The notes beneath the pieces were generated by a model. It was not told the origin of the DNA, did not search any database, and was given only the letters and a program-made list of their open reading frames with translations. A program made the translations under genes and the position numbers. Below, piece by piece: positions 45,332 through 55,007 of a stretch of DNA of 64,000 nt. Numbering within the stretch: position 1 is the stretch's first letter; every line of letters starts with the position of its first letter. The stretch spans positions 124,001 to 188,000 of the forward strand of contig NZ_CALGRE010000045.1 of assembly GCF_937958975.1 (NCBI RefSeq). The letters run 5' to 3'. Source of the stretch: an uncultured Eubacterium sp. (GTDB lineage: Bacteria; Bacillota; Clostridia; Lachnospirales; Lachnospiraceae).

Positions 45332-45464
45332 GAGCTGGCGGCGAGGTAAATGGACATCATGCTTGCATAGATGGATAATTGACAACTGCACAAACAAAAG
45401 TTTTGACATTATTGTATAATTAGATTATTGTTGGAGTAGCAGCTTTTGAAGGAGATACTTATAG

Positions 45465-47228
45465 ATGAAATTTTTGTTAGTTGCAATAAATGCAAAATAT
45501 ATTCATTCTAATTTGGCAGTTTACAGTCTGAAAGCTTATGCTGAGGCGTACTTAAGTGAAACAGCGTTAGAAAACGTTCAGATAGAGATAGCGGAATATA
45601 CAATTAATCAATATAAAGAGGAAATACTACAGGATATTTATACAAGAAAACCGGATGCGGTGGGATTCTCGTGTTATATATGGAACATCGGCATAATAAA
45701 AGATGTTGTCAATGACTATAAAAAGATATGTCCCCAAACAGATATATGGGTCGGCGGACCTGAGGTTTCTTATAATATAGAAGAAACATTAAATATAAAT
45801 AAGGCTATAAGTTATGTCATGTATGGGGAAGGGGAGAAGATATTTGAGCAGGTAATAAATGCCTATGCAGAAGATAATCTTACAAATCAAATTCATGAAA
45901 TAAACGGTCTGGCATATAGAAAAAATGGGGAAATAAAAATTAACAGGGCGATGCCGCTTTTAGACTTGTCGGAAATTCCTTTTGTATATGAAAATATGAG
46001 AGATTTTGAAAACAAAATAGTTTATTATGAGACGAGCAGAGGATGTCCATTTTCATGCAGTTATTGTTTATCATCTATTGATAAACAATTAAGGTTTCGT
46101 AATCTGGAATTGGTTAAAAAGGAATTGAAATTTTTTATAGACAATAAAGTATCTCAGGTAAAATTTGTCGACAGGACTTTTAATTGTAATCATAGACATG
46201 CAATGGAAATATGGAAGTTTATTTATGAGAATGATAATGGAGTGACAAACTTTCATTTTGAGATTGCAGCAGATATTATGACTGAGGAAGAAATAGAGTT
46301 AATTGCAAAGATGAGACGGGGACTGATTCAGCTGGAAATAGGAGTTCAGTCGGTTAATGGTGAAACTTTACAGTCAATTAACAGAAAAACAAGTATTGAA
46401 AAAATTGAGCATGTTACAAATAAGATAAAAAAACATGGTAATATACATCAACATTTAGATTTGATTGCGGGGTTACCTTACGAAGATTATTATTCTTTTG
46501 GAAAATCCTTTAATGAGGTATATGCAATGAAACCGGACCAATTGCAATTAGGATTTTTGAAAGTTCTGCATGGTTCAGAAATCGAAAGAAACGCAGAGCG
46601 ATATGGATTAGTTTACAGTGATAAACCGCCTTATGAAGTGTTACAGACAAGATGGTTAGGTTTTGACGAAATCTTACAACTAAAAATGATAGAAGAAGTT
46701 GTGGAAATATATTACAATAGTTTTCAGTTTACAAATACGATAAGATATTTAGAGAAAGAATTTGAATCTGCCTTTTCTATGTTTGAAACTTTGGGCAAAT
46801 TTTATAAAGAGAGGAGCCGGAATGGGGAGAAACATTCCAGAGTCACGCGATATGAAATATTGCTGGATTTTTGCAGAACGTATGCAAAAGCGAGAAGATA
46901 TACAGAAGGGAAATGGACGGATAAATTATCTTATAGTGAGTTACTAACGCTGGATTTTTATTTGAGAGAAAATGCAAAAACGAGACCTAAGTTTGCTTCA
47001 GATATTTCTAATTATAAAAAAGTGATAAAAGATTTTTATAAATCAGACAGGGCAAAGCTGATATTGGCCGGATATGATGATTATGATAGCAGACAGACTG
47101 AAAAAATGACACATGTGGAGGTGTTTGGCAGTCAGAAAGGCGAAAAAATATTTGTGTTGTTTGATTATAAAGAAAGAAATCCGTTAAATAAAGAGGCGAA
47201 AATAGAAATAATAGACATAGAAGGATAA
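45465..47228 (+). CDS. B12-binding radical SAM protein with DUF4080-like C terminus
   Basis: 587-aa protein: an N-terminal cobalamin-binding domain (~1-140; LVAINAKYIHSNLAVYSLKAYA, DAVGFSCYIWNI, VGGPEVS), a radical SAM core with Cys194-x3-Cys198-x2-Cys201 (SRGCPFSCSYC) and FVDRTFNC, and a C-terminal domain resembling DUF4080. Members of this set are widespread in clostridia and of unknown substrate; methylation or rearrangement is possible. Four bases before the exonuclease gene, so they are cotranscribed. Confidence 0.88.
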   Translation: MKFLLVAINAKYIHSNLAVYSLKAYAEAYLSETALENVQIEIAEYTINQYKEEILQDIYTRKPDAVGFSCYIWNIGIIKDVVNDYKKICPQTDIWVGGPEVSYNIEETLNINKAISYVMYGEGEKIFEQVINAYAEDNLTNQIHEINGLAYRKNGEIKINRAMPLLDLSEIPFVYENMRDFENKIVYYETSRGCPFSCSYCLSSIDKQLRFRNLELVKKELKFFIDNKVSQVKFVDRTFNCNHRHAMEIWKFIYENDNGVTNFHFEIAADIMTEEEIELIAKMRRGLIQLEIGVQSVNGETLQSINRKTSIEKIEHVTNKIKKHGNIHQHLDLIAGLPYEDYYSFGKSFNEVYAMKPDQLQLGFLKVLHGSEIERNAERYGLVYSDKPPYEVLQTRWLGFDEILQLKMIEEVVEIYYNSFQFTNTIRYLEKEFESAFSMFETLGKFYKERSRNGEKHSRVTRYEILLDFCRTYAKARRYTEGKWTDKLSYSELLTLDFYLRENAKTRPKFASDISNYKKVIKDFYKSDRAKLILAGYDDYDSRQTEKMTHVEVFGSQKGEKIFVLFDYKERNPLNKEAKIEIIDIEG

Positions 47229-47232
47229 GAAA

Positions 47233-47946
47233 ATGATAAAAGATTATGTATGTGTGGATATCGAAACTACAGGGACAAATGCCAAGTGGAATAAAATATT
47301 GGAAATAGGAGCCGTGAGGGTCAGGGACGGACAGATTGTGGAGGAGTTTTCTAAGCTTGTTTATCCAGGTGTAAATATACCGGATTATATAACAAATCTA
47401 ACAGGTATTACAGATGAGATGGTTGGGAACGAGCAGGATATATCTGTGGTTCTACCGGAATTTATAGAGTTTGCAGGAGATGATTATCTTTTGGGACATA
47501 ATGTAATGTTTGATTACGGATTTTTAAAGCAAAATGCTTTAAATCTAAATCTATCTTTTGAAAAAAGTGGAATGGATACATTAAAAATTGCAAGAAAAAC
47601 GCTGGCAAATTTAGGAAGCAGGGCATTGGATTATCTGTGTACATATTTTGGCATCAAAGATGAAAACCACCATAGGGCTTTAAACGATGCCACAGTTACA
47701 GCACAATTATATCATATATTAATGGATAGGTTCGGAGAGGAGTATCCTGTATTGTTTGAACCGAAAGAGTTTACATATACAGTGAAAAAATTGCAGCCAA
47801 TAACAGATAAGCAGAAAAAGTATCTCCTGGCATTGATGGAGTATCATGAAATAGAAGCAGATTTCGATGTGGATGTGCTTACAAAAAACGAAGCATCAAA
47901 AAAAATAGACAAAATTCTTTCGGAAAAAGGAAGAATTTTATACTAG
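47233..47946 (+). CDS. DEDDh 3'-5' exonuclease (DnaQ-like)
   Basis: 237 aa. The exonuclease domain (~1-170) has ExoI motif CVDIETTGTN, ExoII GHNVMFDYGFL and ExoIIIe HRALNDATVT, as in the Pol III epsilon superfamily. A C-terminal ~50-aa helical tail (TDKQKKYLLALMEYHEI...LTKNEASKKIDKIL) is of a type seen on nucleic-acid-acting proteins. It is not fused to polymerase; DNA repair or RNA degradation are both possible. Confidence 0.88.
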   Translation: MIKDYVCVDIETTGTNAKWNKILEIGAVRVRDGQIVEEFSKLVYPGVNIPDYITNLTGITDEMVGNEQDISVVLPEFIEFAGDDYLLGHNVMFDYGFLKQNALNLNLSFEKSGMDTLKIARKTLANLGSRALDYLCTYFGIKDENHHRALNDATVTAQLYHILMDRFGEEYPVLFEPKEFTYTVKKLQPITDKQKKYLLALMEYHEIEADFDVDVLTKNEASKKIDKILSEKGRILY

Positions 47947-47963
47947 GAGATTTTTAGGAGTTG

Positions 47964-47972
47964 TGTTATACT
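47964..47972 (+). promoter_or_regulatory. Extended -10 promoter for 33-aa gene/vanW
   Basis: TGTTATACT is an extended -10 (TGnTATACT). No clear -35 box. Lies 84 bases before the small gene. Confidence 0.45.
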
Positions 47973-48056
47973 TTGTAAATGTATGGTGGGGAACTACACA
48001 AAAAATAAAGTACAAATAAACAGTTGAAATATGGAGATTGTAAAGGAGATAAGACA

Positions 48057-48158
48057 ATGGAATTTTTTTATAAGAAAAGAAATCAGAAAATAATAGCAGG
48101 AGCAATTGCAGTTATTTTGGTAGCAGCAATGGTTGTTACTACAGTATTAAGTTTTTAA
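48057..48158 (+). CDS. Small single-span membrane protein (33 aa)
   Basis: A 33-codon frame, MEFFYKKRNQKII... with a helix AGAIAVILVAAMVVTTVL and ending SF, is preceded by TAAAGGAGATAAGACA, a near-perfect ribosome site. It has a basic N terminus and one membrane helix, with no domain match known to me. It sits 65 bases upstream of vanW. The strong ribosome site and clean hydrophobic pattern argue that it is real. Function unknown. Confidence 0.72.
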   Translation: MEFFYKKRNQKIIAGAIAVILVAAMVVTTVLSF

Positions 48159-48223
48159 TTATAAATTTTAAATTGGATTAGCATAATAAATTTTTTGAAC
48201 TGAAAGATATTTTGGAGGAAAAA

Positions 48224-49687
48224 ATGAAGTGGATGAAACAATTAGGTTTTATAATTGTGTTTGTTGTCTTGCTTATGTGTACAGTTCAGACGTTTGCTGC
48301 TTCAAGGGGCACAGATACGAAAAGCAATGAGGAGATAAAGGAAGGCGTTTACATTGGTGACGTGGATGTCAGTAATCTGACATATAAGGAAGCGGAAGAA
48401 GCAATACAAAAAAAAGTCAAAGAAGCTACTGGAGTAAAAGTATCTTTAAAGGTAAATAATGATATAGTAGAGACTACTTTAAAAGAGCTTGGATACAAAT
48501 GGGCGAATAAAGAAGTATTAGATGAAGCAGTAGAATTGGGAAAATCAGGAAATGTCATTAAAAGATATAAGGATGATTTGGATTTAAAAAAAGAGGGTAT
48601 GAAATATGACCTGAAAATGGATTTTAATCAGGATACTTTAAAGAAAAAATTGGAGAAACAGTGTGCTCCTTATAATATAGAAGCAAAAAATGCCTCTTTA
48701 AAAGCTACAGGACATGGGTTTGAGATTATACCTGAAAAAGAGGGATGTGTAGTGGACTATGATATGACCACATCGAATCTATATGAATATGTGACAGAAA
48801 AATGGGATGGAAAATCAGATATTGATTTTGAAACAATAACAGAGATTTCAAAACCTAAGTATACTTCAAAGGATTGCAAAAAAGTTTCTGATGAACCGAT
48901 GGGAAGCTGGACAACAAATTTTACAACGGGAACAGCTTATGACAACAGAAACCTTAATATAAAAAATGGTGCAGAAAAGTTAAATGGACAGGTTTTATAT
49001 CCGGGAGAGAGTTTTTCCTGTAATGAACATTTAGCTCCATGGACAGAAGATAATGGATGGTATCCGGCGGGTACATATGTTGATGGCGGTGTGGCAGACA
49101 GCCTGGGAGGTGGCATCTGTCAGGTTTCCAGTACATTATATAATGCGCTTTTGAGAGCTGAACTTAAAATAACTAAGAGATTTTCTCATTCTATGGCGGT
49201 TTCTTATGTAGATTTGGCAGCTGATGCCGCACTGGCGGGAGACTACAAAGATTTAGTATTTGAAAATGATACGGATGCACCGGTTTATGTTCAGGGTGTC
49301 TATAATCCGGGTGGTTCTATTACTTTCAATATATATGGCCATGATACAAGGAAACAAAGTCATTCTGTAAAATATGAAAGCGAGTTAGTAAGCACTACAC
49401 CGATAAAAACGGAGACGAAAAAAGACCCAACAAAACCGGTAGGATTTACGGAGACAACACCCGGACATACGGGATATGTCGCAAAATTGTGGAAAATCAC
49501 ATATGAAGATGGTAAAGAGGTAAATAGAGAAGTATTGCATACCAGTACATATGCGATGTCACCTACAAAGAAAATTGTTGGCACAAAGAAAGCTTCAGAT
49601 GATAAGAAAAAAGATAAGCCATCGAAGTCAGATGATGACGACGAAAAAACTACTCAGGGGAAAAAGAAGAAAAATCAGGAAGAATAA
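48224..49687 (+). CDS. VanW family protein with peptidoglycan-binding-like domain
   Basis: 487-aa envelope protein. Signal peptide or anchor (~1-27), YoaR-like PG_binding_4 region (~38-210; GVYIGDVDVSNLTYKEAEEAI), VanW domain (~225-360; NRNLNIKNGAEKLNG, VDGGVADSLGGGICQVSSTLYNALLRA), a G5-like segment (~380-440) and a highly charged tail (KKDKPSKSDDDDEK). VanW occurs in vancomycin clusters but also broadly as an uncharacterised wall protein; no resistance genes are nearby. ATG 48224 is used because TTTGGAGG immediately precedes it. Confidence 0.9.
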   Translation: MKWMKQLGFIIVFVVLLMCTVQTFAASRGTDTKSNEEIKEGVYIGDVDVSNLTYKEAEEAIQKKVKEATGVKVSLKVNNDIVETTLKELGYKWANKEVLDEAVELGKSGNVIKRYKDDLDLKKEGMKYDLKMDFNQDTLKKKLEKQCAPYNIEAKNASLKATGHGFEIIPEKEGCVVDYDMTTSNLYEYVTEKWDGKSDIDFETITEISKPKYTSKDCKKVSDEPMGSWTTNFTTGTAYDNRNLNIKNGAEKLNGQVLYPGESFSCNEHLAPWTEDNGWYPAGTYVDGGVADSLGGGICQVSSTLYNALLRAELKITKRFSHSMAVSYVDLAADAALAGDYKDLVFENDTDAPVYVQGVYNPGGSITFNIYGHDTRKQSHSVKYESELVSTTPIKTETKKDPTKPVGFTETTPGHTGYVAKLWKITYEDGKEVNREVLHTSTYAMSPTKKIVGTKKASDDKKKDKPSKSDDDDEKTTQGKKKKNQEE

Positions 49688-49707
49688 TAAATAAAAGGCG
49701 GTGTGTT

Positions 49708-50682
49708 ATGCATATAGGTAAAGTTTCTGAAATAGCTTACAAACGTTCTGTAAAAAAGAAACTATCCTCTGATTTAGAAGGGGTTACCCCGGGTGTAGAT
49801 GCCGCACAATTATCATTAGAAGACATTACAGTTGTAATGTCTTCTAATTGTATATTGAAGTGGTTTCAAGGGTGTGAAGAATATTATCTGCAAAAAAGCA
49901 TAAATCAATTATTTGAGAAGGGCGGCATACCCCTCTATGTACAATTACTAATTCATATCCCGGTGGATTATGAGGAAAAAAAGTTAGGAAAAATTATTAA
50001 AAATATGAATGCTGCCACAGATAAAAAAGGACTTACTATCTGTTTTTGCAGAGCTTATGTAGGAGAAGGGAAATCTCCTGTTGTCCATATCACTGTTATT
50101 GGAAAAAAAGATGAGAACATATATAAACATATGTTAGATAGAAGAATGGTAAGACCGGGAATGCAGGTAGTAATGGCAGGTAGTATCGCTATTGGAGGAA
50201 CGGCGGTTTTATCTCAAAAATATAGTGAGAAACTGTTAGAAAAGTTTAATCCCGGATTTGTGAACAGATGTATTGATTTAAAAAATATGACAGATATAGA
50301 AAAAATAGTGAAAACAGCGGCAAAAAATGGTACAATATCAATACATGCGGTGTCAGACGGTGGTGCGTTTGGTGCAATCTGGGAGTTGGCATCGTCTGCA
50401 GGTATTGGAATCTGCGTTGATATTAAAAAGATACCTGTATTGCAGGAGACGATAGAGGTTGCAGAAATATTTGACTATAATCCATATCTCATGGATGGAA
50501 CCGGAGCGGCACTCTTTGTATGTGACGACGGGGAGAGAATGGTTTCTGCTTTGAAAGAAAATGGATTTTGTGCCAATATTATTGGACAGTTGACTGGGGG
50601 AAATGACAGAGTTGCAGTGAATGGAGATGAAAAAAGATATTTAGAACCCCCAAGGGGAGATGAAATATATAGATTTTTATAA
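49708..50682 (+). CDS. AIR-synthase-like protein (PurM/HypE/SelD fold)
   Basis: 324-aa protein beginning MHIGKVSEIAYKRSVKKKL. Similar proteins in clostridia are labelled AIR synthase-related or hydrogenase maturation factor. The C-terminal half (~160-320) has the PurM_C pattern of Gly-rich turns (GGAFGAIWELASSAGIGICVDIKKIPV) and the MDGTGAALFVCDDGERM segment. No neighbouring purine, selenium or hydrogenase gene supports a specific role. It follows vanW by 20 bases. Substrate unknown. Confidence 0.72.
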   Translation: MHIGKVSEIAYKRSVKKKLSSDLEGVTPGVDAAQLSLEDITVVMSSNCILKWFQGCEEYYLQKSINQLFEKGGIPLYVQLLIHIPVDYEEKKLGKIIKNMNAATDKKGLTICFCRAYVGEGKSPVVHITVIGKKDENIYKHMLDRRMVRPGMQVVMAGSIAIGGTAVLSQKYSEKLLEKFNPGFVNRCIDLKNMTDIEKIVKTAAKNGTISIHAVSDGGAFGAIWELASSAGIGICVDIKKIPVLQETIEVAEIFDYNPYLMDGTGAALFVCDDGERMVSALKENGFCANIIGQLTGGNDRVAVNGDEKRYLEPPRGDEIYRFL

Positions 50683-50705
50683 AATATCAGTAAAGGAGAA
50701 TAGAA

Positions 50706-51188
50706 ATGAGAGATGAGATTTTAAGACTAATTGAAAAAAACAGTAAAATTGATATCCACGAAATAGCAATTTTACTTGGAGTCGCGGAGGCGGAAGTCGC
50801 CAATGAAATAGCGGCAATGGAAAAAGAAAATGTAATTTGTGGATATTATACATTAATAGATTGGGAAAAGACAACAGAAGAGAGAGTGACAGCTTTAATT
50901 GAGGTAAAAGTAACACCACAAAGAGGCAGTGGATTTGATGAAACGGCAGAAAGAATATATAAATACGATGAAGTTAAGGCGGTTTATCTTATGTCTGGCG
51001 GATTCGATTTTACAGTTATCATTGAGGAAAAGACAATGAAAGAAATTGCACAGTTTGTTTCAAGCAAGCTTTCTACATTAGATTCAATACTAAATACAGC
51101 AACTCATTTTGTTTTGAAAAAATATAAGGATTACGGAATGATTTTAGCTGAAAAAGAAAAAGATGAAAGGATGTTAGTGACACCATAA
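50706..51188 (+). CDS. Lrp/AsnC-family regulator
   Basis: 160-aa protein with N-terminal winged helix (DEILRLIEKNSKIDIHEIAILLGVAEAEVANEIAAME) and a C-terminal RAM ligand domain (~70-150). The next gene, an aminotransferase, begins within its stop codon (TAATG), so the two are translated together and the regulator probably senses an amino acid linked to that enzyme. Confidence 0.92.
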   Translation: MRDEILRLIEKNSKIDIHEIAILLGVAEAEVANEIAAMEKENVICGYYTLIDWEKTTEERVTALIEVKVTPQRGSGFDETAERIYKYDEVKAVYLMSGGFDFTVIIEEKTMKEIAQFVSSKLSTLDSILNTATHFVLKKYKDYGMILAEKEKDERMLVTP

Positions 51189-52360
51189 TGAGAGACCCAT
51201 TATCAAATATAGTAAAAGAGATAAAACCATCGGGTATAAGAAAGTTTTTCGATATTGTAAGCGAAATGAAAGATGCTATTTCGCTTGGAGTAGGTGAACC
51301 TGATTTTGATACCCCTTGGCATATTAGAGAAGAAGGAATTTACAGTTTAGAGAAAGGACGTACTTTTTATACGTCTAACGCAGGCTTAAAAGAGTTAAAA
51401 GTAGAAGTCTGTAATTATTTAAAAAGAAAATTGGATTTAAACTATGATTATAATAAAGAAGTTATGATTACAGTTGGCGGAAGTGAGGCTATTGATTTGG
51501 CAATCCGTGCAATGATTAATCCTGGTGAGGAGGTTTTGATACCACAGCCCAGCTATGTGTCGTATGTACCATGTGTGGAGTTGGCATATGGCGTGCCTGT
51601 GATTATTGAATTAAAAGAGGAGAATGAGTTCCGTCTCACAAAACAGGAATTATTAGACCATATTACAGATAAGACAAAAATATTAGTTCTTCCGTTTCCT
51701 AATAACCCTACAGGGGCAATTATGGAAAGGGCAGATTTAGAAGATATTGCACAGATTTGTATTGAAAATGATATTTTTGTTATCTCAGATGAAATTTATT
51801 CTGAACTTACATACGGAAGAGAGCATGTTTCTATTGCATGTCTTCCGGAAATGAGAGAGAGAACTGTTTTAATCAATGGATTTTCAAAAGCATATGCAAT
51901 GACAGGTTGGAGACTTGGATATGCAGCTGCTCCGGAGCCAATTATGTCGCAGATGATAAAAATACATCAGTTTGCGATTATGTGTGCGCCGACTACAAGC
52001 CAGTATGCGGCTGTTGAGGCATTGAGAAATGGTGACGGAGATGTAAAGCGAATGTGTGAATCCTACAATCAGAGAAGAAAGTTTCTCCTTCACGAGTTTA
52101 GAGATATGGGATTAGACTGTTTTGAGCCATTTGGAGCGTTTTATGTATTTCCGAGCATTAAAAAGTTTGGTTTGACTTCCGATGAGTTCGCAGAAAAATT
52201 GTTAGAGGAAGAGAAGGTGGCAGTAGTGCCGGGTACAGCTTTTGGCGATTGTGGAGAAGGATTCCTCAGAATTTCTTATGCCTATTCCATAGAGGATTTG
52301 AAAGTAGCGCTGGGAAGGGTGAGAAATTTTGTAGAGAGATTGCAAAAGAATGAGGAGTAA
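51188..52360 (+). CDS. PLP-dependent aminotransferase, class I/II
   Basis: 390-aa fold-type I aminotransferase with SLGVGEPDFDTPWHIR near the N terminus, the FPNNPTGAI motif, DEIYSELTYG, and the PLP lysine Lys234 in GFSKAYAMTGWRLGY. Members include aspartate, aromatic and broad-specificity enzymes; a role with aromatic amino acids would complement IorAB but nothing in the sequence proves it. Coupled to the Lrp gene. Confidence 0.92.
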   Translation: MRDPLSNIVKEIKPSGIRKFFDIVSEMKDAISLGVGEPDFDTPWHIREEGIYSLEKGRTFYTSNAGLKELKVEVCNYLKRKLDLNYDYNKEVMITVGGSEAIDLAIRAMINPGEEVLIPQPSYVSYVPCVELAYGVPVIIELKEENEFRLTKQELLDHITDKTKILVLPFPNNPTGAIMERADLEDIAQICIENDIFVISDEIYSELTYGREHVSIACLPEMRERTVLINGFSKAYAMTGWRLGYAAAPEPIMSQMIKIHQFAIMCAPTTSQYAAVEALRNGDGDVKRMCESYNQRRKFLLHEFRDMGLDCFEPFGAFYVFPSIKKFGLTSDEFAEKLLEEEKVAVVPGTAFGDCGEGFLRISYAYSIEDLKVALGRVRNFVERLQKNEE

Positions 52361-52365
52361 TACAG

Positions 52366-52857
52366 ATGAATATAGTTTTACTGGAACCTGAGATTCCACA
52401 GAACACCGGGAATATAGGCAGAACCTGCTGTGCTACAGGAACAAGACTTCATCTGATTGAGCCAATGGGATTCCGTATTAATGAGAAGTCCTTAAAAAGA
52501 GCGGGAATGGATTACTGGGAGAATCTCGATGTCACTATTTATGATAGTTACAGAGATTTTGTAGAAAAAAATCCGGGTGCTAAAATATGGTTTGCCACAA
52601 CAAAAGCGCCTAAGAGGTATACAGATGTTAAGTTTTCTGATAATGACTTCATAATGTTTGGCAAGGAAAGTGCAGGAATACCGGAGGAGATTTTGGTAGA
52701 AAATAAAGAGAATTGTATCAGGATACCGATGAATCCTGATATCCGCTCTTTGAATCTGGCAAATTCCGCAGCCATTGTGCTTTATGAAGCGTTGAGACAG
52801 AATGATTTTGCCGGTATGCAGATGGAAGGAAAACTACATAGATTAGATTGGATGTAG
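52366..52857 (+). CDS. trmL: tRNA (cytidine(34)-2'-O)-methyltransferase
   Basis: 163-aa SPOUT methyltransferase with LLEPEIPQNTGNIGRTC at the N terminus, the FGKESAGIPEE knot motif and IPMNPDIRSLNLANSAAIVLYEALRQ at the C terminus. Modifies the wobble position of Leu tRNAs. Five bases after the aminotransferase gene; likely in the same transcript. Confidence 0.93.
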   Translation: MNIVLLEPEIPQNTGNIGRTCCATGTRLHLIEPMGFRINEKSLKRAGMDYWENLDVTIYDSYRDFVEKNPGAKIWFATTKAPKRYTDVKFSDNDFIMFGKESAGIPEEILVENKENCIRIPMNPDIRSLNLANSAAIVLYEALRQNDFAGMQMEGKLHRLDWM

Positions 52858-52896
52858 TTTACTATATATCAAAAGAAAAAGAGGGAGGATTTGACG

Positions 52897-54303
52897 ATGT
52901 CAAACGAAAAAACAAACATCGGTAAGGAACCGGTGTACGATGCCAGAAAGCTCGGCTTTGGAAGGATGGGAATTTTAGGTTTCCAGCATATGTTTGCCAT
53001 GTTTGGAGCTACCGTAACGGTTCCGCTTCTTACGGGGCTTAGTGTACAGACCACACTGCTTATGGCGGGACTTGGAACACTTTTGTTCCATCTGTTAACA
53101 AAATTTAAGGTGCCGGCATTTTTAGGCTCATCTTTTGCATTTTTAGGAGGCTATGCAGCCATAGCTCCTATGGGACAAGATGGCGCTAATCTTGAAATGC
53201 TTCCATATGCCTGCCTGGGTGTCGTGTTTGCGGGATTGCTATATTTAGTCCTCGCATTGATTATTAAGGTAGTAGGTGTTGCAAAGGTTATGAAACTTTT
53301 CCCACCGGTAGTGACAGGACCGATTATTATAGCAATCGGACTTTGTCTTGCTCCATCTGCGTTAAATAATTGTGCTACATGCTGGCCGTTGGCAATTGTG
53401 GCGTTAGTTATTGTTATTGCATTTAATATCTGGGGTAAAGGCATGGCTAAGATTATTCCTATTTTGTTGGGAGTAGTTGGAGCATATATTGTAGCTTTAT
53501 TGCTTGGAAATTTGGCAGGAGTCAGCTGGATTACTCCTGTTGACACTGCAAAAATTGCAGATGCTGCATGGATTGGTCTTCCAATTGATTGGAGCCAGAC
53601 AGTATTTGGTGGAGTAGATTTTGGGGAGACGGCAAAGATTACAGCAGCATTAACGACTATGATTCCGATTGCCATTGCTACTATGATGGAACATATTGGA
53701 GATATTTGTGCAATTGGTGCAACTGTTGGAAAAGACTATATCAATGACCCGGGTCTGGATAAGACTTTAATTGGTGATGGTCTTGCCACATCATTATCAT
53801 CATTGTTTGGTGGACCTGCGAATACTACATATGGTGAGAACACAGGCGTGCTTGCGCTCTCAAAGGTTTATGATCCTAGAGTTGTAAGAATTGCAGCTTA
53901 CCTTGCTATTTTGTTTTCGTTTTCACCTAAGTTTGCAGCAGTTATCAATGCTATGCCATTTGGTATTGTAGGTGGTATTTCATTTATACTTTACGGAATG
54001 ATTGCATCTATCGGAGTTAGAAATATGGTAGAAGCTCAGGTGGATTTCCAGAAATCAAGAAATGTCATTGTCGCAGCAATAACCGTTGTCTGTGCTTTGG
54101 GAATTAAGTTTAGTGCAGGAATGGGTGCTGACGTTGTAAATTCCTTAGACGGAACGGTTTCATTTGACGTGGCAGGAGTTACAATCAGCCTTTCGAGTCT
54201 GGCGATTGCAGCTTTGGCGGGTATTCTTCTAAATGCATTATTTCCGGATAAAGATGAAGTGAAGAGTGTTGAGATGGATACAGAGAAACAGGATAAAAAA
54301 TAA
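52897..54303 (+). CDS. uraA: Uracil permease (NCS2/UraA)
   Basis: 468-aa transporter with about 14 membrane segments. NCS2 signatures: LGFGRMGILGFQHMFAMFGATVTVPLLTG at the start and ATMMEHIGDICAIG ... GDGLATSLSSLFGGPANTTYGENTGV, including the conserved Glu of each half (EHIGD; YGENTG). Uracil is the likeliest substrate. ATG 52897 is used, with GAGGGAGG 8 bases upstream; TTG 52891 is less likely. Confidence 0.93.
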   Translation: MSNEKTNIGKEPVYDARKLGFGRMGILGFQHMFAMFGATVTVPLLTGLSVQTTLLMAGLGTLLFHLLTKFKVPAFLGSSFAFLGGYAAIAPMGQDGANLEMLPYACLGVVFAGLLYLVLALIIKVVGVAKVMKLFPPVVTGPIIIAIGLCLAPSALNNCATCWPLAIVALVIVIAFNIWGKGMAKIIPILLGVVGAYIVALLLGNLAGVSWITPVDTAKIADAAWIGLPIDWSQTVFGGVDFGETAKITAALTTMIPIAIATMMEHIGDICAIGATVGKDYINDPGLDKTLIGDGLATSLSSLFGGPANTTYGENTGVLALSKVYDPRVVRIAAYLAILFSFSPKFAAVINAMPFGIVGGISFILYGMIASIGVRNMVEAQVDFQKSRNVIVAAITVVCALGIKFSAGMGADVVNSLDGTVSFDVAGVTISLSSLAIAALAGILLNALFPDKDEVKSVEMDTEKQDKK

Positions 54304-54330
54304 AATAATATATTATAAGTATAAAGAGGT

Positions 54331-54370
54331 TGCCGCATTTATGATTTTTATCATTCATGCGGCAGTTTTA
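54331..54370 (+). terminator. Rho-independent terminator after uraA
   Basis: TGCCGCAT at 54331-54338 pairs with ATGCGGCA at 54357-54364, then GTTTTA. The hairpin overlaps the 3' end of the convergent crp-type gene. Confidence 0.8.
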
Positions 54371-55007
54371 ATAAGGTTACTTTTCGTCTCTCCAGTTTTA
54401 TAATTCCATCTCCCTTCATTTTACTGATTTCCCTGCTCATAGCGCTTCGGTCTACCGAGAGGTAGTCTGCCAGTATGCTCATTGTAAAAGGAATATAAAA
54501 TGTATTACTATTATTTTTAGAAGAGAGAATTTCAAAAAAAGATAGAAGTTTATCTCTAATGGAGCGTTGGCTTAAAACTTCTAAATGTTCGCAAATATTT
54601 TGGGTTTTATCTGAAACCATTGACAAAATATTATTTACAAGCTGACTATGATGTTTGCATGCTTTTGCACATCTTTTTATAATATGTTCATAATCAATAT
54701 ATCTAATTTTGCAGTCACTTGTCGCTTCAACAATTATATTTTTTTTGTTTGCATGGAAATAGAAAAGCTGACCGAATATATCTCCCTCGTTTAAGTATTC
54801 TAAAATCGTCTGAGAGCCATTAGGTAAATTATGTATCACACTGGCTGAACCCTCCTCGATAATTCCGATTCCCATATCTTCCTCATCGAAAAAACAAATA
54901 ATTTCTTTGGAATAATAAGTTTTAATATATGAATTAAAACACTGAAGCATAGATTGTTGGTCTGAAAAATCAATATTATGGAACAAATTGCTTTTTGTAG
55001 TACACAT
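54351..55007 (-). CDS. Crp/Fnr-family transcriptional regulator
   Basis: 218-aa protein: cyclic-nucleotide-like beta roll (~20-130; IIEEGSASVIHNLPNGSQTILEYLNEGDIFG) and a C-terminal winged helix (~145-218; MSILADYLSVDRSAMSREISKMKGDGIIKLERR). Cysteines are few and not in an Fnr Fe-S pattern. Start is preceded by CAGGAGGTATTAAT. Divergent from nitroreductase/pfl, so it may control that locus and itself. Confidence 0.92.
   Translation of the reverse strand: MCTTKSNLFHNIDFSDQQSMLQCFNSYIKTYYSKEIICFFDEEDMGIGIIEEGSASVIHNLPNGSQTILEYLNEGDIFGQLFYFHANKKNIIVEATSDCKIRYIDYEHIIKRCAKACKHHSQLVNNILSMVSDKTQNICEHLEVLSQRSIRDKLLSFFEILSSKNNSNTFYIPFTMSILADYLSVDRSAMSREISKMKGDGIIKLERRKVTLLKLPHE

Noticed and set aside
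45403..45420. TTGACA near TATAAT as promoter for the radical SAM gene
   Set aside because: The spacing is only 6 bases. Neither that TTGACA nor the one at 45379 has a -10 box at normal distance that I trust.
48224..49687. Vancomycin-resistance cluster
   Set aside because: VanW homologues are common in Firmicutes; no vanA/B/H/X/Y/R/S genes are nearby.
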